Below, one piece after another: positions 24,525-33,800 of a stretch of 64,000 nucleotides of DNA. The position numbers were made by a program, and so were the translations under genes. Source of the stretch: Streptomyces spiralis. Its GTDB lineage: Bacteria; Actinomycetota; Actinomycetes; Streptomycetales; Streptomycetaceae. The stretch lies in contig NZ_BNBC01000021.1 in the NCBI RefSeq assembly GCF_014654675.1, forward strand, positions 1 through 64,000, read 5' to 3'. The first letter of the stretch is position 1. Every line of letters begins with the position of its first letter. The notes below the pieces were generated by a model. The model was given only the letters and a program-made list of their open reading frames with translations. It did no database searches and was not told the DNA's origin.

Positions 24525-25445
24525 TCAGCCCGCGTCCCTCTCGGTCGTCGGTGAGGCGGTGAGAAGCGAAGTGGCCTGGGGCCAGGTCTCCTGGCGGAGG
24601 AGGTCGAGCAGGGCCGTCTCGGCCGGGCCCACGCTGTCCCGGAGGACGGCGATGACCGGCTGGGAAACTGCTGGGAACAGCGGCCGGGTGAGGTGTTCGT
24701 GTTCGTGCGGTACGGCGGACGCGGGGACGAGCGCCGTACCCAGCCCCTGGGCGGCCAGGCGTACGGCGGTCGCTGTCTGGGTCACGCGGGCGGCGGTGAT
24801 CGGGGTGAGCTCGTTGTCCTGCAGCACCTGACGGAGTATGGCGTCGAGGGCGCTGTCGTCGTCGAACCTCACCCAAGACTGCTCCTCCAGGTCACTCAGA
24901 TCGACCCTGTCGGCGGCGATCTGCGGGTGCCCTGGGTGCAGTACTACGACGAACTCTTCGGCCCCCAGACGGTGTGCGGTGTCGGGCGACTGTTCGCAGG
25001 CTGCCATCAGCGCAAGGTCGAGCACTCCGCGGCGGCACATTCGGTCCAGCTCGGCGGCGCTTGGCTCCTCGAAGACGGTGACCTCCAGTCGTGGGTAGCG
25101 GCGGCGCAGTGCAGCGAGCGCGTGTGGCAGCTGTCGTGTGCCGAATCCCATCTGCACCGAGACCAGCAGCTCCCCGCCCAGGTCGTCGGCGGCGGCCCGA
25201 GCTGTCGCCCGGGCGCGTCGCGCCGCGTTCACCGCGACCTGTGCCTCCCGCAGGAAGGCCCGTCCGACGGCGGTAGGCGTCAAACCGGTCGGCGTGCGGG
25301 CGAACAGGCTCACACCGAGGTCGCGTTCGAGGCTGCGGATCTGCTGGGACATCGACGGCTGGGCGACGTGCAGCCGCTCCGCCGCCGCGGTTACGGATCC
25401 CTCTGCGGCCACGGCCAGGGCGTACTCGTACTGGCGAAGGGTCAT
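24525..25445 (-). CDS. LysR family transcriptional regulator
   Basis: A 306-aa protein with a typical LysR layout. The winged helix begins MTLRQYEYALAVAAEGSVTA, and the recognition helix is in HVAQPSMSQQIRSLERDLG. The substrate-binding domain runs from about residue 90 to 290. The ATG at 25445 fits the family start; a longer frame has no support. It is divergent from two short-chain dehydrogenase genes across 285 bases that contain LysR-type palindromes, so it most likely controls them. Confidence 0.92.
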   Translation of the reverse strand: MTLRQYEYALAVAAEGSVTAAAERLHVAQPSMSQQIRSLERDLGVSLFARTPTGLTPTAVGRAFLREAQVAVNAARRARATARAAADDLGGELLVSVQMGFGTRQLPHALAALRRRYPRLEVTVFEEPSAAELDRMCRRGVLDLALMAACEQSPDTAHRLGAEEFVVVLHPGHPQIAADRVDLSDLEEQSWVRFDDDSALDAILRQVLQDNELTPITAARVTQTATAVRLAAQGLGTALVPASAVPHEHEHLTRPLFPAVSQPVIAVLRDSVGPAETALLDLLRQETWPQATSLLTASPTTERDAG

Positions 25446-25558
25446 GGCCTTCCGTCCTCTCGGCGTCGGCCCCGGGAGGCGGCCCACCTCGGTCGTTGTC
25501 GTTGCACCATCGTCGTGCCAACAGGCGAGGTGGGTCTTTTACTCCCAGGCTTGATGCC

Positions 25559-25588
25559 ATAGGAACGGCCTATAGCCTCGGCTGCTAT
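25559..25588. promoter_or_regulatory. candidate LysR operator, two adjoining palindromes
   Basis: ATAGGAACGGCCTAT (25559-25573) fits the LysR T-N11-A rule as ATAG-N7-CTAT. It is followed, overlapping by two bases, by ATAGC-N7-GCTAT (25572-25588). Both lie between the divergent LysR and dehydrogenase genes, in an otherwise lower-GC stretch. This is the arrangement of paired recognition and activation sites. Confidence 0.55.
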
Positions 25589-25730
25589 TTGGTCTTTGCC
25601 CCGCGATTTCCCGTCGCGTAGCGTGAAAAAGGTCGGCGTCGCGCATTGCGTGACTGTTTTTCGACAGCCACATTCCGGGCGCGCCGATCATTCTTGCGAG
25701 ACCGAATTATCGAATAAGGGGAATTGTGGC

Positions 25731-26501
25731 ATGACCACGAACGAGAACGGATCGGTTGTGCGCGAGCTGGCGGGGAAGCGGGCGCTGGTCACAGGCGGTT
25801 CTCGCGGGATCGGCGCGGCCATCGTGCGCCAGCTCCTGGACGCGGGCGCTGAGGTCCTGACGACTGCCAGGTCGGCGGCGAGCCTGGTGCCTGAGGGAGT
25901 TTCTTTCGTGGCGGCCGACGTGCGGACGCGGAGCGGAGCGGAGGCGCTTGCCGCAGCCGCGGAGGAGAGGCTCGGCGGAGTGGACATTCTGGTTCACAAC
26001 GTGGGTGGCGCGCAGCCGTACAACGGTGCGCTGGCCATCCCCGACGAGGGGTGGCAGGACGCCCTGAACCTGAACCTCCTGGCGGCCGTGCGCCTGGACG
26101 CGCTGCTGGCACCAGGGATGCGTGAGCGGCGTTCAGGTGCGATCGTGCACATCTCGTCGGCCGCGACGCCGACCGTGGCGCCGCCCTTCCTGCACTACAC
26201 GGCGGCGAAGGCGGCACTGGAGAACTACAGCCGGGGCTTGGCCCTGGAGCTGGCCGGCTTCGGGGTCCGGGTCAACAGCGTCTCTCCCGGTCGGACCACC
26301 ACTCCGGGGGGCGAGGCGACGCGGGAGCAGTGGGCGCAGATCAGCGAGGGCCCGGGTCTGGACAACACCACGCCGCCGCTGGGGCGCGACGGCCGGCCGG
26401 ACGACATCGCCAACGCGGTCTTGTTCCTCGTCTCCGAGCGGGCGAGCTGGGTGACCGGGAGCGGTCTCATCGTCGACGGCGGCGAATTCCCCAAAGGCTG
26501 A
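25731..26501 (+). CDS. short-chain dehydrogenase/reductase (SDR), first of pair
   Basis: A 256-aa classical SDR. The cofactor motif TGGSRGIG is near residue 20. NVGG stands in place of the common NNAG. The catalytic Ser-Tyr-Lys are in HISSAAT and HYTAAKAALE. The C-terminal VTGSGLIVDGGEF is typical. The substrate is unknown. The ATG at 25731 has AAGGGG nine bases upstream. It is followed after 46 bases by a second SDR gene and is divergent from the LysR gene, suggesting a small regulated catabolic or detoxification unit. Confidence 0.9.
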   Translation: MTTNENGSVVRELAGKRALVTGGSRGIGAAIVRQLLDAGAEVLTTARSAASLVPEGVSFVAADVRTRSGAEALAAAAEERLGGVDILVHNVGGAQPYNGALAIPDEGWQDALNLNLLAAVRLDALLAPGMRERRSGAIVHISSAATPTVAPPFLHYTAAKAALENYSRGLALELAGFGVRVNSVSPGRTTTPGGEATREQWAQISEGPGLDNTTPPLGRDGRPDDIANAVLFLVSERASWVTGSGLIVDGGEFPKG

Positions 26502-26547
26502 CGATTACCGGGCATCATCGTTCCGGGAAAGCGAAGGAACAAAAGGC

Positions 26548-27294
26548 ATGGACGAGTACAGCGGTAAGAATGTTGTGATCACGGGCGGCGCCAGTGGCAT
26601 GGGATTCGCGATGGCGAGGCTTCTCGCCGACGGCGGAGCACGTGTGGTGATCACCGGCCGTTCCCGGGCTAGGCTCGACGCCGCTCGGAGGCAGCTCGGC
26701 GAGAACGCGACGGCCGTCCAAGGCGATGTGAGCTCGCTTTCGGACCTGGATGCCCTGGCCGACCACGTCAAGCGCGAACTCGGCAGCCTCCAGGCGCTCT
26801 TCGTCAACGCCGGCATCGCCCGCACGATGCCGTTCGAGTCGATGACCGAGGAGGTGTACGACGAGCTCTTCGCGATCAACACCAAGGGTGCCTACTTCAC
26901 GGTGCAGAAGCTTGCCCCGCTGCTGAGCCAGGGCGCCGGCGTCGTCCTCACCACCTCGGTCGCCAACGTCATCGGCTTGCCAGAGACCAGTGCCTATGCG
27001 GCCAGCAAGGCGGCATTGCGTTCGCTGGCCCGAAGTCTGGCCAGCGAACTGCTCCCGCACGGGGTCCGGGTCAACGCGCTCAGCCCCGGGCCCATCGACA
27101 CAGGAATCCTGGAGAGCAGCGGGATGACCGCAGAGGCTGCCGAGCAGTTCAAGGCGCAGCAAGCAGCACACAACCCCATGCAGCGCTTCGGCACCCCCGA
27201 CGAGATCGCCAGGGCTGCCGCGTTCCTGGCCTTTGAGGCCACCTACACCACGGGCGCCGAGCTCGCCGTCGACGGGGGCGCCACTCAGCTGTGA
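26548..27294 (+). CDS. short-chain dehydrogenase/reductase (SDR), second of pair
   Basis: A 248-aa classical SDR with TGGASGMG near residue 14, NAG, TTSVAN and the catalytic YAASK. It is only distantly similar to the preceding SDR, so the pair is not a recent duplication. AAGGAACAAAAGG precedes the ATG. It is the last gene before the tRNA-Thr, the boundary of the proposed island remnant. Confidence 0.9.
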   Translation: MDEYSGKNVVITGGASGMGFAMARLLADGGARVVITGRSRARLDAARRQLGENATAVQGDVSSLSDLDALADHVKRELGSLQALFVNAGIARTMPFESMTEEVYDELFAINTKGAYFTVQKLAPLLSQGAGVVLTTSVANVIGLPETSAYAASKAALRSLARSLASELLPHGVRVNALSPGPIDTGILESSGMTAEAAEQFKAQQAAHNPMQRFGTPDEIARAAAFLAFEATYTTGAELAVDGGATQL

Positions 27295-27422
27295 GCCACC
27301 GAACGGCGGCCATGTGCGGGAGGTTGCGACGGCGGGGAAGTTCCTGCTTCGGAGGACGCGCCGTTCTGGAGCCCAATCGAGGTAGTGGTGTAGACCGCGA
27401 GTCGATCAAGGAAATAAGAAAG

Positions 27423-27449
27423 GCCCAGGTCAGATTGGGTGACCTGGGC
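27423..27449 (-). terminator. terminator of the tRNA-Thr gene
   Basis: GCCCAGGTCA pairs with TGACCTGGGC around a seven-base loop. On the minus strand it is followed by CTTTCTT. It stands 12 bases beyond the tRNA 3' end. Confidence 0.75.
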
Positions 27450-27460
27450 ATTTCCGACGG

Positions 27461-27534
27461 AGCCGCTTTCGGGATTCGAACCCGAGACCTACGCATTACG
27501 AGTGCGTTGCTCTGGCCATCTGAGCTAAAGCGGC
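27461..27534 (-). tRNA. tRNA-Thr, anticodon CGT
   Basis: On the minus strand the 74-nt sequence folds as a tRNA. The acceptor stem is GCCGCTT with AAGCGGC and the discriminator is T. The anticodon loop is CTCGTAA, with CGT at 27498-27500, reading ACG (Thr). The T arm is TCGGG-TTCGAAT-CCCGA. CCA is not encoded. A terminator follows. The same 3'-end sequence recurs at 23715, so this tRNA is a likely integration site. Confidence 0.95.
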
Positions 27535-27602
27535 GTGCTGCTCGCACCATGGTGCGATCGGCAACGTCGGTAAGTCTACACAGTTTCCGGGGGTGCTTCG
27601 TA

Positions 27603-27632
27603 CCCGCCCCGGTGAGGGTCTTCCGGGGCGGG
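27603..27632 (-). terminator. terminator downstream of the Tap-like hydrolase gene
   Basis: CCCGCCCCGG pairs perfectly with CCGGGGCGGG around a ten-base loop, 20 bases after the hydrolase stop and before the same-strand tRNA. Confidence 0.65.
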
Positions 27633-27652
27633 GCGTGGGGCGGGTGTGGGGG

Positions 27653-29332
27653 CTACGAGCAGCGCTTTCCCTGTGTCGGCGGGGTGCCGTGGAGGAGGTA
27701 GGCGTCGATGGCGGAGTCGATGCAGCGGCTGCCGCGGCCGTAGGCGGTGTGGCCGTCGGCGACGAAGGTGAGCAGGCGGGCCGAGGAGAGCTGGGAGGCC
27801 AGGGCCTGGGCCCAGCGGTAGGGGGTGGCCGGGTCGCGTGTGGTGCCGACTACCACGATGGGGGCCGCCCCCTTCGCCTCGATGCGGTGCGGCTCGCCGG
27901 TGGGCTTGACGGGCCAGTACGCGCAGTTCAGGGACGCCCAGGCCAGGCCCTCGCCGAAGACCGGGGACGCCTTCCGGAAGGAGGGCAGGGCCTCCTCCAC
28001 TGCGGCCGGGCCGGAGAAGGCCGGGGGCAGGTCCAGGCAGTTCACGGCGGCGTTGGCGAACATCAGGTTGCTGTAGTGGCCCCGGGTGTCACGTTCGTAG
28101 TAGGTGTCGGAGAGGGAGAGCAGGCCGGCGCCGTCGTTCTTCTTCATCGCCGCCGTCAGTGCCGCGCGCAGCTGCGGCCAGGCCCCCTGGTCGTACATCG
28201 CCGCGATGACCCCGGTCGTGCCGAGCGCCTCGACGAGGCGGCGGCCGTCCGGGTCCCCGGTGGGCAGGGGGTGTGCGTCCAGCTTGCGGAAGAAGGCCTC
28301 GAGGTGGTCGCCGGCCTGGGCCGGAGTGGTGCCCGGTCCGCCGAGTGGGCAGTCGCTCTGGCGCACGCAGTCCTTCGCGAACGACTGGAAGGCGGTCTCG
28401 AAGCCCGCCGTCTGGTCCAGGTTCAGCCGGCGCGCGGTCAGGGACGGGTCCATCGCGCCGTCCAGGACGAGACGGCCCACCCGTCCCGGGAACAGCCCGG
28501 CGTACGTCGCGCCGAGGAGCGTCCCGTACGACGCCCCCACGTAGTTCAGCCTCTGGTCGCCGAGGACCGCCCGGAGCACGTCCATGTCGCGGGCAGCCTC
28601 CACGGTGGAGACGTGCCGCAGCACCCGGGGGTCGTGCGCGCCGCAGCCCTCCGCGAACCTCCGGAACCCGCCGACGAGCGCGTCGGTCTCGGCGCGGTCG
28701 TCGGGAGTCATGTCGGTCTTGGTGAAGGTGTCCATGTCCCGGTCGTCGAGGCACTCCACGGGCTCGCTGCGGGCGACCCCGCGCGGGTCCATCGCCACCA
28801 GGTCGTAGCGGGCGCGGATCTCCTCCGGATAGCCGACGCCGGCGAACTGCTGCAGGTAGTCGATGGCCGAGCCGCCCGGGCCGCCCGGGTTCACCAGCAG
28901 CGAGCCAAGGCGGCTGCCCGGTCCCGTGGCCTTCTTGCGGGCAACGGCCAGCCGGATGTCGCCCGCGGACGGGTCGGCGTAGTCGAGCGGTGCCCTCAGC
29001 GTGGCGCACTGGAAGCCGGGGGCCCCGCAGTCGCGCCAGGTGAGCTTCTGGACGTAGTACGGCGCGAGGGCGGAGGGCGTGGACCGCGGCAACGCGGCCA
29101 GGACCGCGTTCGCCGCGGGGGCGGGCCGGTGCTGTGTGCTCGCGGAGGAGCAGGCCGAGACGAGCAGGGCGGCGGCCGCGAGGAAGACGCCGCCCGCGCG
29201 GGCTGTGCGGGCCAGGCGGGCCACGTGGGTGGCGACGGGGGGTCGAGGAGCCTGGGGATCTCGGGAACCTCGGGGACTCCGGGAACCTCGGGGACCCTGA
29301 CTGGTCGGACGAAGGGCGCGCCTGATGTACAT
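27653..29332 (-). CDS. secreted tripeptidyl-aminopeptidase-like alpha/beta hydrolase (lipoprotein)
   Basis: About 559 aa. A long Arg/Pro/Ser-rich N-terminus precedes a signal segment ending LLVSAC, a lipobox. The alpha/beta-hydrolase core has VNPGGPGGSA for the oxyanion region, nucleophile elbow GASYGTLLG, the catalytic Asp in GTTRDPATPY and the His in ADGHTAYG. It matches the Tap/Slp proteinases of Streptomyces, which clip short peptides from secreted proteins. The ATG at 29332 is chosen because it keeps the signal near the N-terminus, but its SD is weak; a start nearer the signal is possible. Confidence 0.88.
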   Translation of the reverse strand: MYIRRALRPTSQGPRGSRSPRGSRDPQAPRPPVATHVARLARTARAGGVFLAAAALLVSACSSASTQHRPAPAANAVLAALPRSTPSALAPYYVQKLTWRDCGAPGFQCATLRAPLDYADPSAGDIRLAVARKKATGPGSRLGSLLVNPGGPGGSAIDYLQQFAGVGYPEEIRARYDLVAMDPRGVARSEPVECLDDRDMDTFTKTDMTPDDRAETDALVGGFRRFAEGCGAHDPRVLRHVSTVEAARDMDVLRAVLGDQRLNYVGASYGTLLGATYAGLFPGRVGRLVLDGAMDPSLTARRLNLDQTAGFETAFQSFAKDCVRQSDCPLGGPGTTPAQAGDHLEAFFRKLDAHPLPTGDPDGRRLVEALGTTGVIAAMYDQGAWPQLRAALTAAMKKNDGAGLLSLSDTYYERDTRGHYSNLMFANAAVNCLDLPPAFSGPAAVEEALPSFRKASPVFGEGLAWASLNCAYWPVKPTGEPHRIEAKGAAPIVVVGTTRDPATPYRWAQALASQLSSARLLTFVADGHTAYGRGSRCIDSAIDAYLLHGTPPTQGKRCS

Positions 29333-29506
29333 CAGGCGAGCGTAACTCTCTGCGACCGCTCCGGTGCGCTTCGTGGGCAGCGCGCCTCGTACGAGTGAAG
29401 CCGTCAACAGCACCAGCGGGGCCGCCTGGCGCCACCGACCCGCCGACCCGATCCGTCCGGCCGGACCTGCCGGCCTCTGTCCGGCCGCTCCTGTCGGCCG
29501 GACCCG

Positions 29507-30712
29507 TCAGCCGGCTCTCAGGGACATCGTCATCGCCTCCACCGCCAGCAGCGGGGCCACGTTGCGGTCGAGGGCGTCGCGGCAGGCGGCGATCGCCTCT
29601 ATCCGGCGCAGGGTCGACTCCGGGGAGCTGCCGCGCGCGATGCGCTCCAGGACGTCCTCCACGTCCGCGTTGGCGATCGCGACACGAGAGCCGAGCTGGA
29701 GGGCGAGGACGTCGCGGTACAGCGCGGTGAGATCGGTCAGGGCGAGGTCGAGGCTGTCGCGCTGCGTACGCGTGCGGCGGCGCTTCTGCTTCTCCTCCAG
29801 GTCCTTCATCACGCCCGCCGTGCCGCGCGGCAGCCGGCCGCCCTGGGCCGCGCCCAGCGCCGCCTTCAGCTCCTCGGTCTCCTTGGCGTCCATCTCCTCG
29901 GCGAGCGCCTTGGCGTCGTCCGACGCGGCGTCGACCAGCTCCTGGGCGGCCTTGAGGCAGCCGCCGATCTCGTCGAGGCGGAGCGGGAGCTTCAGGACGG
30001 CGGCGCGGCGCTCGCGCGCGGCCGGGTCGGTGGCCAGGCGGCGGGCCCGGTCCACGTGGCCCTGCGTGGCGCGGGCGGCGGCGGCCGCGACGTCGGGCTC
30101 CACTCCCTCGCGGCGCACGAGCATGTCGGCGACGGCGGCCACCGACGGCGTGCGCAGGTTCAGGTGGCGGCAGCGGGAGCGGATCGTGGGCAGGACGTCC
30201 TCGATCGAGGGCGCGCACAGCAGCCACACCGTGCGCGGGGCGGGCTCCTCGACCGCCTTCAGGACGGCGTTGGCGGACTTCTCGTTCAGCCGCTCGGCGT
30301 CCTCGACGAGGATCACCTGCCAGCGGCCGTTCGCCGGGGAGGTGAACGACTTGCGGACGGTGTCCCGCATGTCCTTGACCAGGATCTCGGCGCCGACGGC
30401 GGCGACCGTGCTGACGTCGGCGTGGGTGCCGACCAGCGCGGTGTGACAGCCGTCGCAGAAACCGCAGCCGGGGGCGCCACCGAGCGCTCGGTCGGGGCTC
30501 ACGCACTGCAGCGCGGCGGCGAAGGCCCGCGCCGTCTGGGTGATCCCGGCCCCGGGCGGCCCGGTGAACAACCACGCGTGCGTCATCTTCGACGCCTCCG
30601 GCGGCGGAGCGTCACCGGAGGCCGCTGTGACCAGGGCGTCGGCGTCCCGGGCGGCGGCGGCCAGCTGCTCGCTGACCCGCTCCTGCCCGACGAGGTCGTC
30701 CCACACGCTCAT
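29507..30712 (-). CDS. holB: DNA polymerase III delta' subunit (clamp-loader)
   Basis: A 401-aa clamp-loader subunit of the replisome. The AAA+ fold is recognisable: MTHAWLFTGPPGAGITQTA, the zinc-binding cysteine cluster C-x12-C-x2-C-x2-C near residues 70-90, LVEDAERLNEKSANAVLKAV and an SRC motif, TIRSRCRHLNL. In the P-loop the Lys of GKT is replaced by Ile (GAGIT), so ATP binding is unlikely, as expected for a delta' stator. It lies downstream of the tmk fusion on the same strand, the normal actinobacterial order. Confidence 0.93.
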   Translation of the reverse strand: MSVWDDLVGQERVSEQLAAAARDADALVTAASGDAPPPEASKMTHAWLFTGPPGAGITQTARAFAAALQCVSPDRALGGAPGCGFCDGCHTALVGTHADVSTVAAVGAEILVKDMRDTVRKSFTSPANGRWQVILVEDAERLNEKSANAVLKAVEEPAPRTVWLLCAPSIEDVLPTIRSRCRHLNLRTPSVAAVADMLVRREGVEPDVAAAAARATQGHVDRARRLATDPAARERRAAVLKLPLRLDEIGGCLKAAQELVDAASDDAKALAEEMDAKETEELKAALGAAQGGRLPRGTAGVMKDLEEKQKRRRTRTQRDSLDLALTDLTALYRDVLALQLGSRVAIANADVEDVLERIARGSSPESTLRRIEAIAACRDALDRNVAPLLAVEAMTMSLRAG

Positions 30713-30887
30713 GGGTCACGCCGCCCTTCCGTCCTGGTTCGTGCTCCGGGATCCATTGTGCGGGCAGCCACTGACAACGAGTCCGGCGGCCGACCGGGCC
30801 AGAGGCCGACGACGGCATGGACCGGCCTGCGGAGGGTGTGGAGGGACCCTCCGCAGGTTCCGGCGGAGAGGCTCCGCAGGTTCCGGG

Positions 30888-33800
30888 TCAGCCCCGGCGG
30901 CCGCGGCCGCGTCCGCGGCCCCGTCCGTTCCCGTGGCCGTCGTCGTACTCCTCCCCGGCCTCGCCGCCCTCCTGGTACTCGTGCGGTCCCAGCAGCTCGT
31001 CCGCCAGGGTCGGCAGGTCGTCCAGCGGGGTCTCCTCGGCCCAGTCCGGCCGGGGACGCCGTGGCGCGCCGCCCTCGGCCTCGATCTGCGGCAGCTCGCG
31101 CGTACGGTCGTCGGAACCGTCCGGCCGGGCGGCCGCCGGCCGCTCGTCCCGGAAGAACCCGGGCGGAACGCGGTCCGCGATGTCCCCGCCCCGGAGGTCC
31201 CGGTCGTCCCTGTCGTCCCTGTCGCTCGAAGCACCCTGGGCGCTCCGGGCACCGTGCGCATCCGCGGGGTCGTCGAACCGCACCGGGGGCAGCACCGCGG
31301 TCTCGTCGGCCGCCCCGGCCGGGGGCTCTACGGCACCGACCGGCGGCAGGACCGCCGTCTCTTCCGCCGTCCCGGCCGGGGGCTCCCCGGCACCGACCGG
31401 CGGCAGGACCGCCGTCTCGTCCGCCGCTCCCGGTACCTCCGGCGCTCCCGGAGTTCCCGCGCTTCCCGGACCGGCCGGAGGCACGGTCGGCTGCGGCAGC
31501 TCGGCCGTGACCTCGGAGTCGGGTGCGGACCCGGGCCCCTGGGGCGCGTCTGAACCCTCGGCCGCGCCTTCACCCGAGGCCTCGCCCCGCTCGTCGTCCC
31601 GTACCGGCGGCAGGACCGCCGTCTCGTCCGTCGGACCACCCGTCGGACCGCCCGGCGGGTTCGCCGGGCCACCCGCGGCGTCCGTCGGCGTCACCACCGG
31701 CGTCGGCACGGTCACCGCCTCCGGCGGCGTGGCATCGGCGGCGGGAGGCGCCGACCGGCGCGGACCGGCCTGCGCGGCGGCAGCCGCCTGCTCGGCCGCC
31801 CGCCGGGCCTCCTCCGCCCGCAGCAGGGCCTCCTCGGCCTTCTGCTGCTTCTCCAGGCGGCGCGCCTCGGCCTCGGCCCGCAGCCGGGCCTCCTCCTCGG
31901 CCTGCCGGCGCAGGCGTTCCTCCTCGGCCTTGCGGCGGGCCTCGGCCTCCGCCCGGGCCTGCTCCTCCGCGAGCAGCCGGGCACGCTCCTCCTCGGCGCG
32001 CCGGCGCGCTTCCTCGGCCCGCTGCCGGGCCTCTTCGGCCTGACGTTCGGCCTCGCGGCGCTGCGCCTCCTCCAGCTCGCGCCGCTTGCGCTCCTCCTCC
32101 TCGGCGCGCAGCCGGGCGAGCTGCTCCTGGCGCTCACGCTCCAGGCGTTCCTCCTCGGCCTTGCGCCGGGCCTCCTCCTCGGCCCTGCGGCGGGCCTCCT
32201 CCTCGGCCTGCCGCCGCGCCTCCTCCTGGGCCTTCACCTCGGCCTCGGACAGCGGCAGCATCTGGTCGAGGTGGTGCCGTACGACGGTCGTGACGGCCTC
32301 GGGCTCCTGGCCCGCGTCCACCACGAGGTAGCGGCCGGGGTCGGCGGCGGCCAGGGTGAGGAAACCGGAGCGCACGCGCGCGTGGAACTCCGCCGGCTCG
32401 GACTCCAGCCGGTCCGGCGCCTCGGTGAACCGCTCCCGGGCCACGTCCGGTGACACGTCCAGCAGGACTGTCAGATGGGGCACGAGCCCGTTCGTCGCCC
32501 AGCGGTTGATGCGGGCGATCTCCGTGGGCGACAGGTCGCGGCCCGCGCCCTGGTAGGCCACCGACGAGTCGATGTACCGGTCGGAGATCACGACGGCACC
32601 GCGCTCCAGCGCCGGCCGCACCACCGTGTCGACGTGCTCCGCGCGGTCGGCCGCGTACAGCAGGGCCTCCGCGCGGTGCGACAGGCCGGCCGAGGACACG
32701 TCCAGCAGGATGGACCGCAGCCGCTTGCCGACCGGTGTCGCGCCCGGCTCGCGGGTCACCACGACCTCGTGTCCCTTGGACCTGATCCAGTCGGCGAGCG
32801 CCTCGGCCTGGGTGGACTTCCCGGCGCCGTCGCCGCCCTCCAGGGCGATGAAGAAACCCGACTGCGCGGGTGCCGTCACCGGGTCGTCGCCTCGCAGCGC
32901 GTCGACCAGGTCCTGCCGCAGCGGTACGCCGGAGCGGTCGTCGACCTTGGCCAGCACCAGCGCGGCCACCGGCAGCAGCAGCGCGCCGACCAGCATCAGC
33001 GTGAAGGCGGCGCCGCCGTGCGCGAACACGAACCGGCCGTTCTCCAGCCGGTGGGGGCCGATTCCGGCCGCGACCACCGGGGCGAGCACGGCACCGAGGG
33101 CGACGAAGACCCGTACCACCGCGTGCAGGTGCTCGGTCATGCGCGGCCGGCGGTAGTCCTCGGCCTCCTGGTCGAGCAGGGTGTGCCCGGTGTTGGCGGC
33201 GATGCCCGCGCCCACGCCGGCCACGGCGAGGATCAGCAGGACGGTGGTGACGTCCGGGACGAGTCCGGCGGCGAGCAGCGCGATACCGGTGACGGCGATG
33301 GCCAGCGCCAGCAGCCGCCGCCGGGACAGCGCCACGAGTGCCCTGGGTGCCGTACGGATGCCGACTGCGACCCCGCCGGTCAGGGCGAGCACCGCCAGGC
33401 CGTAGAGCACCGGGCCGCCGCCGAGGTCCGCGGCGTGCAGCACGCAGACGGAGACCGCGGCGGCGATCGCACCGGCGACGGCGGCGGAGGCGAGCACGAG
33501 CAGCGGAACGGCCCCCGTGCGGCCCTTGTCGACGCCGGTGCCCGTCCTCGGGCGGCGCAGCCCCTCGAGCGGGGACCGCGCGCGCGGGGTGCGGGTGCCG
33601 GGGAGCTCCAGGGAGGTCAGCACGGACAGGGACGCGGCGAACAGACCGGCCGCGACGTATGCGCCGAGGGCCGCCTGGTGCTGGTCGAACCAGGCGACGC
33701 CGGTGCCCAGGAGGTTGTTGAACAGGGACGCGACGACCAGTGCGGCCGCGGCCAGCGGGATCGCCAGGAAGTTCGTGCGCAGCGACAGGCGGCGCAGGGC

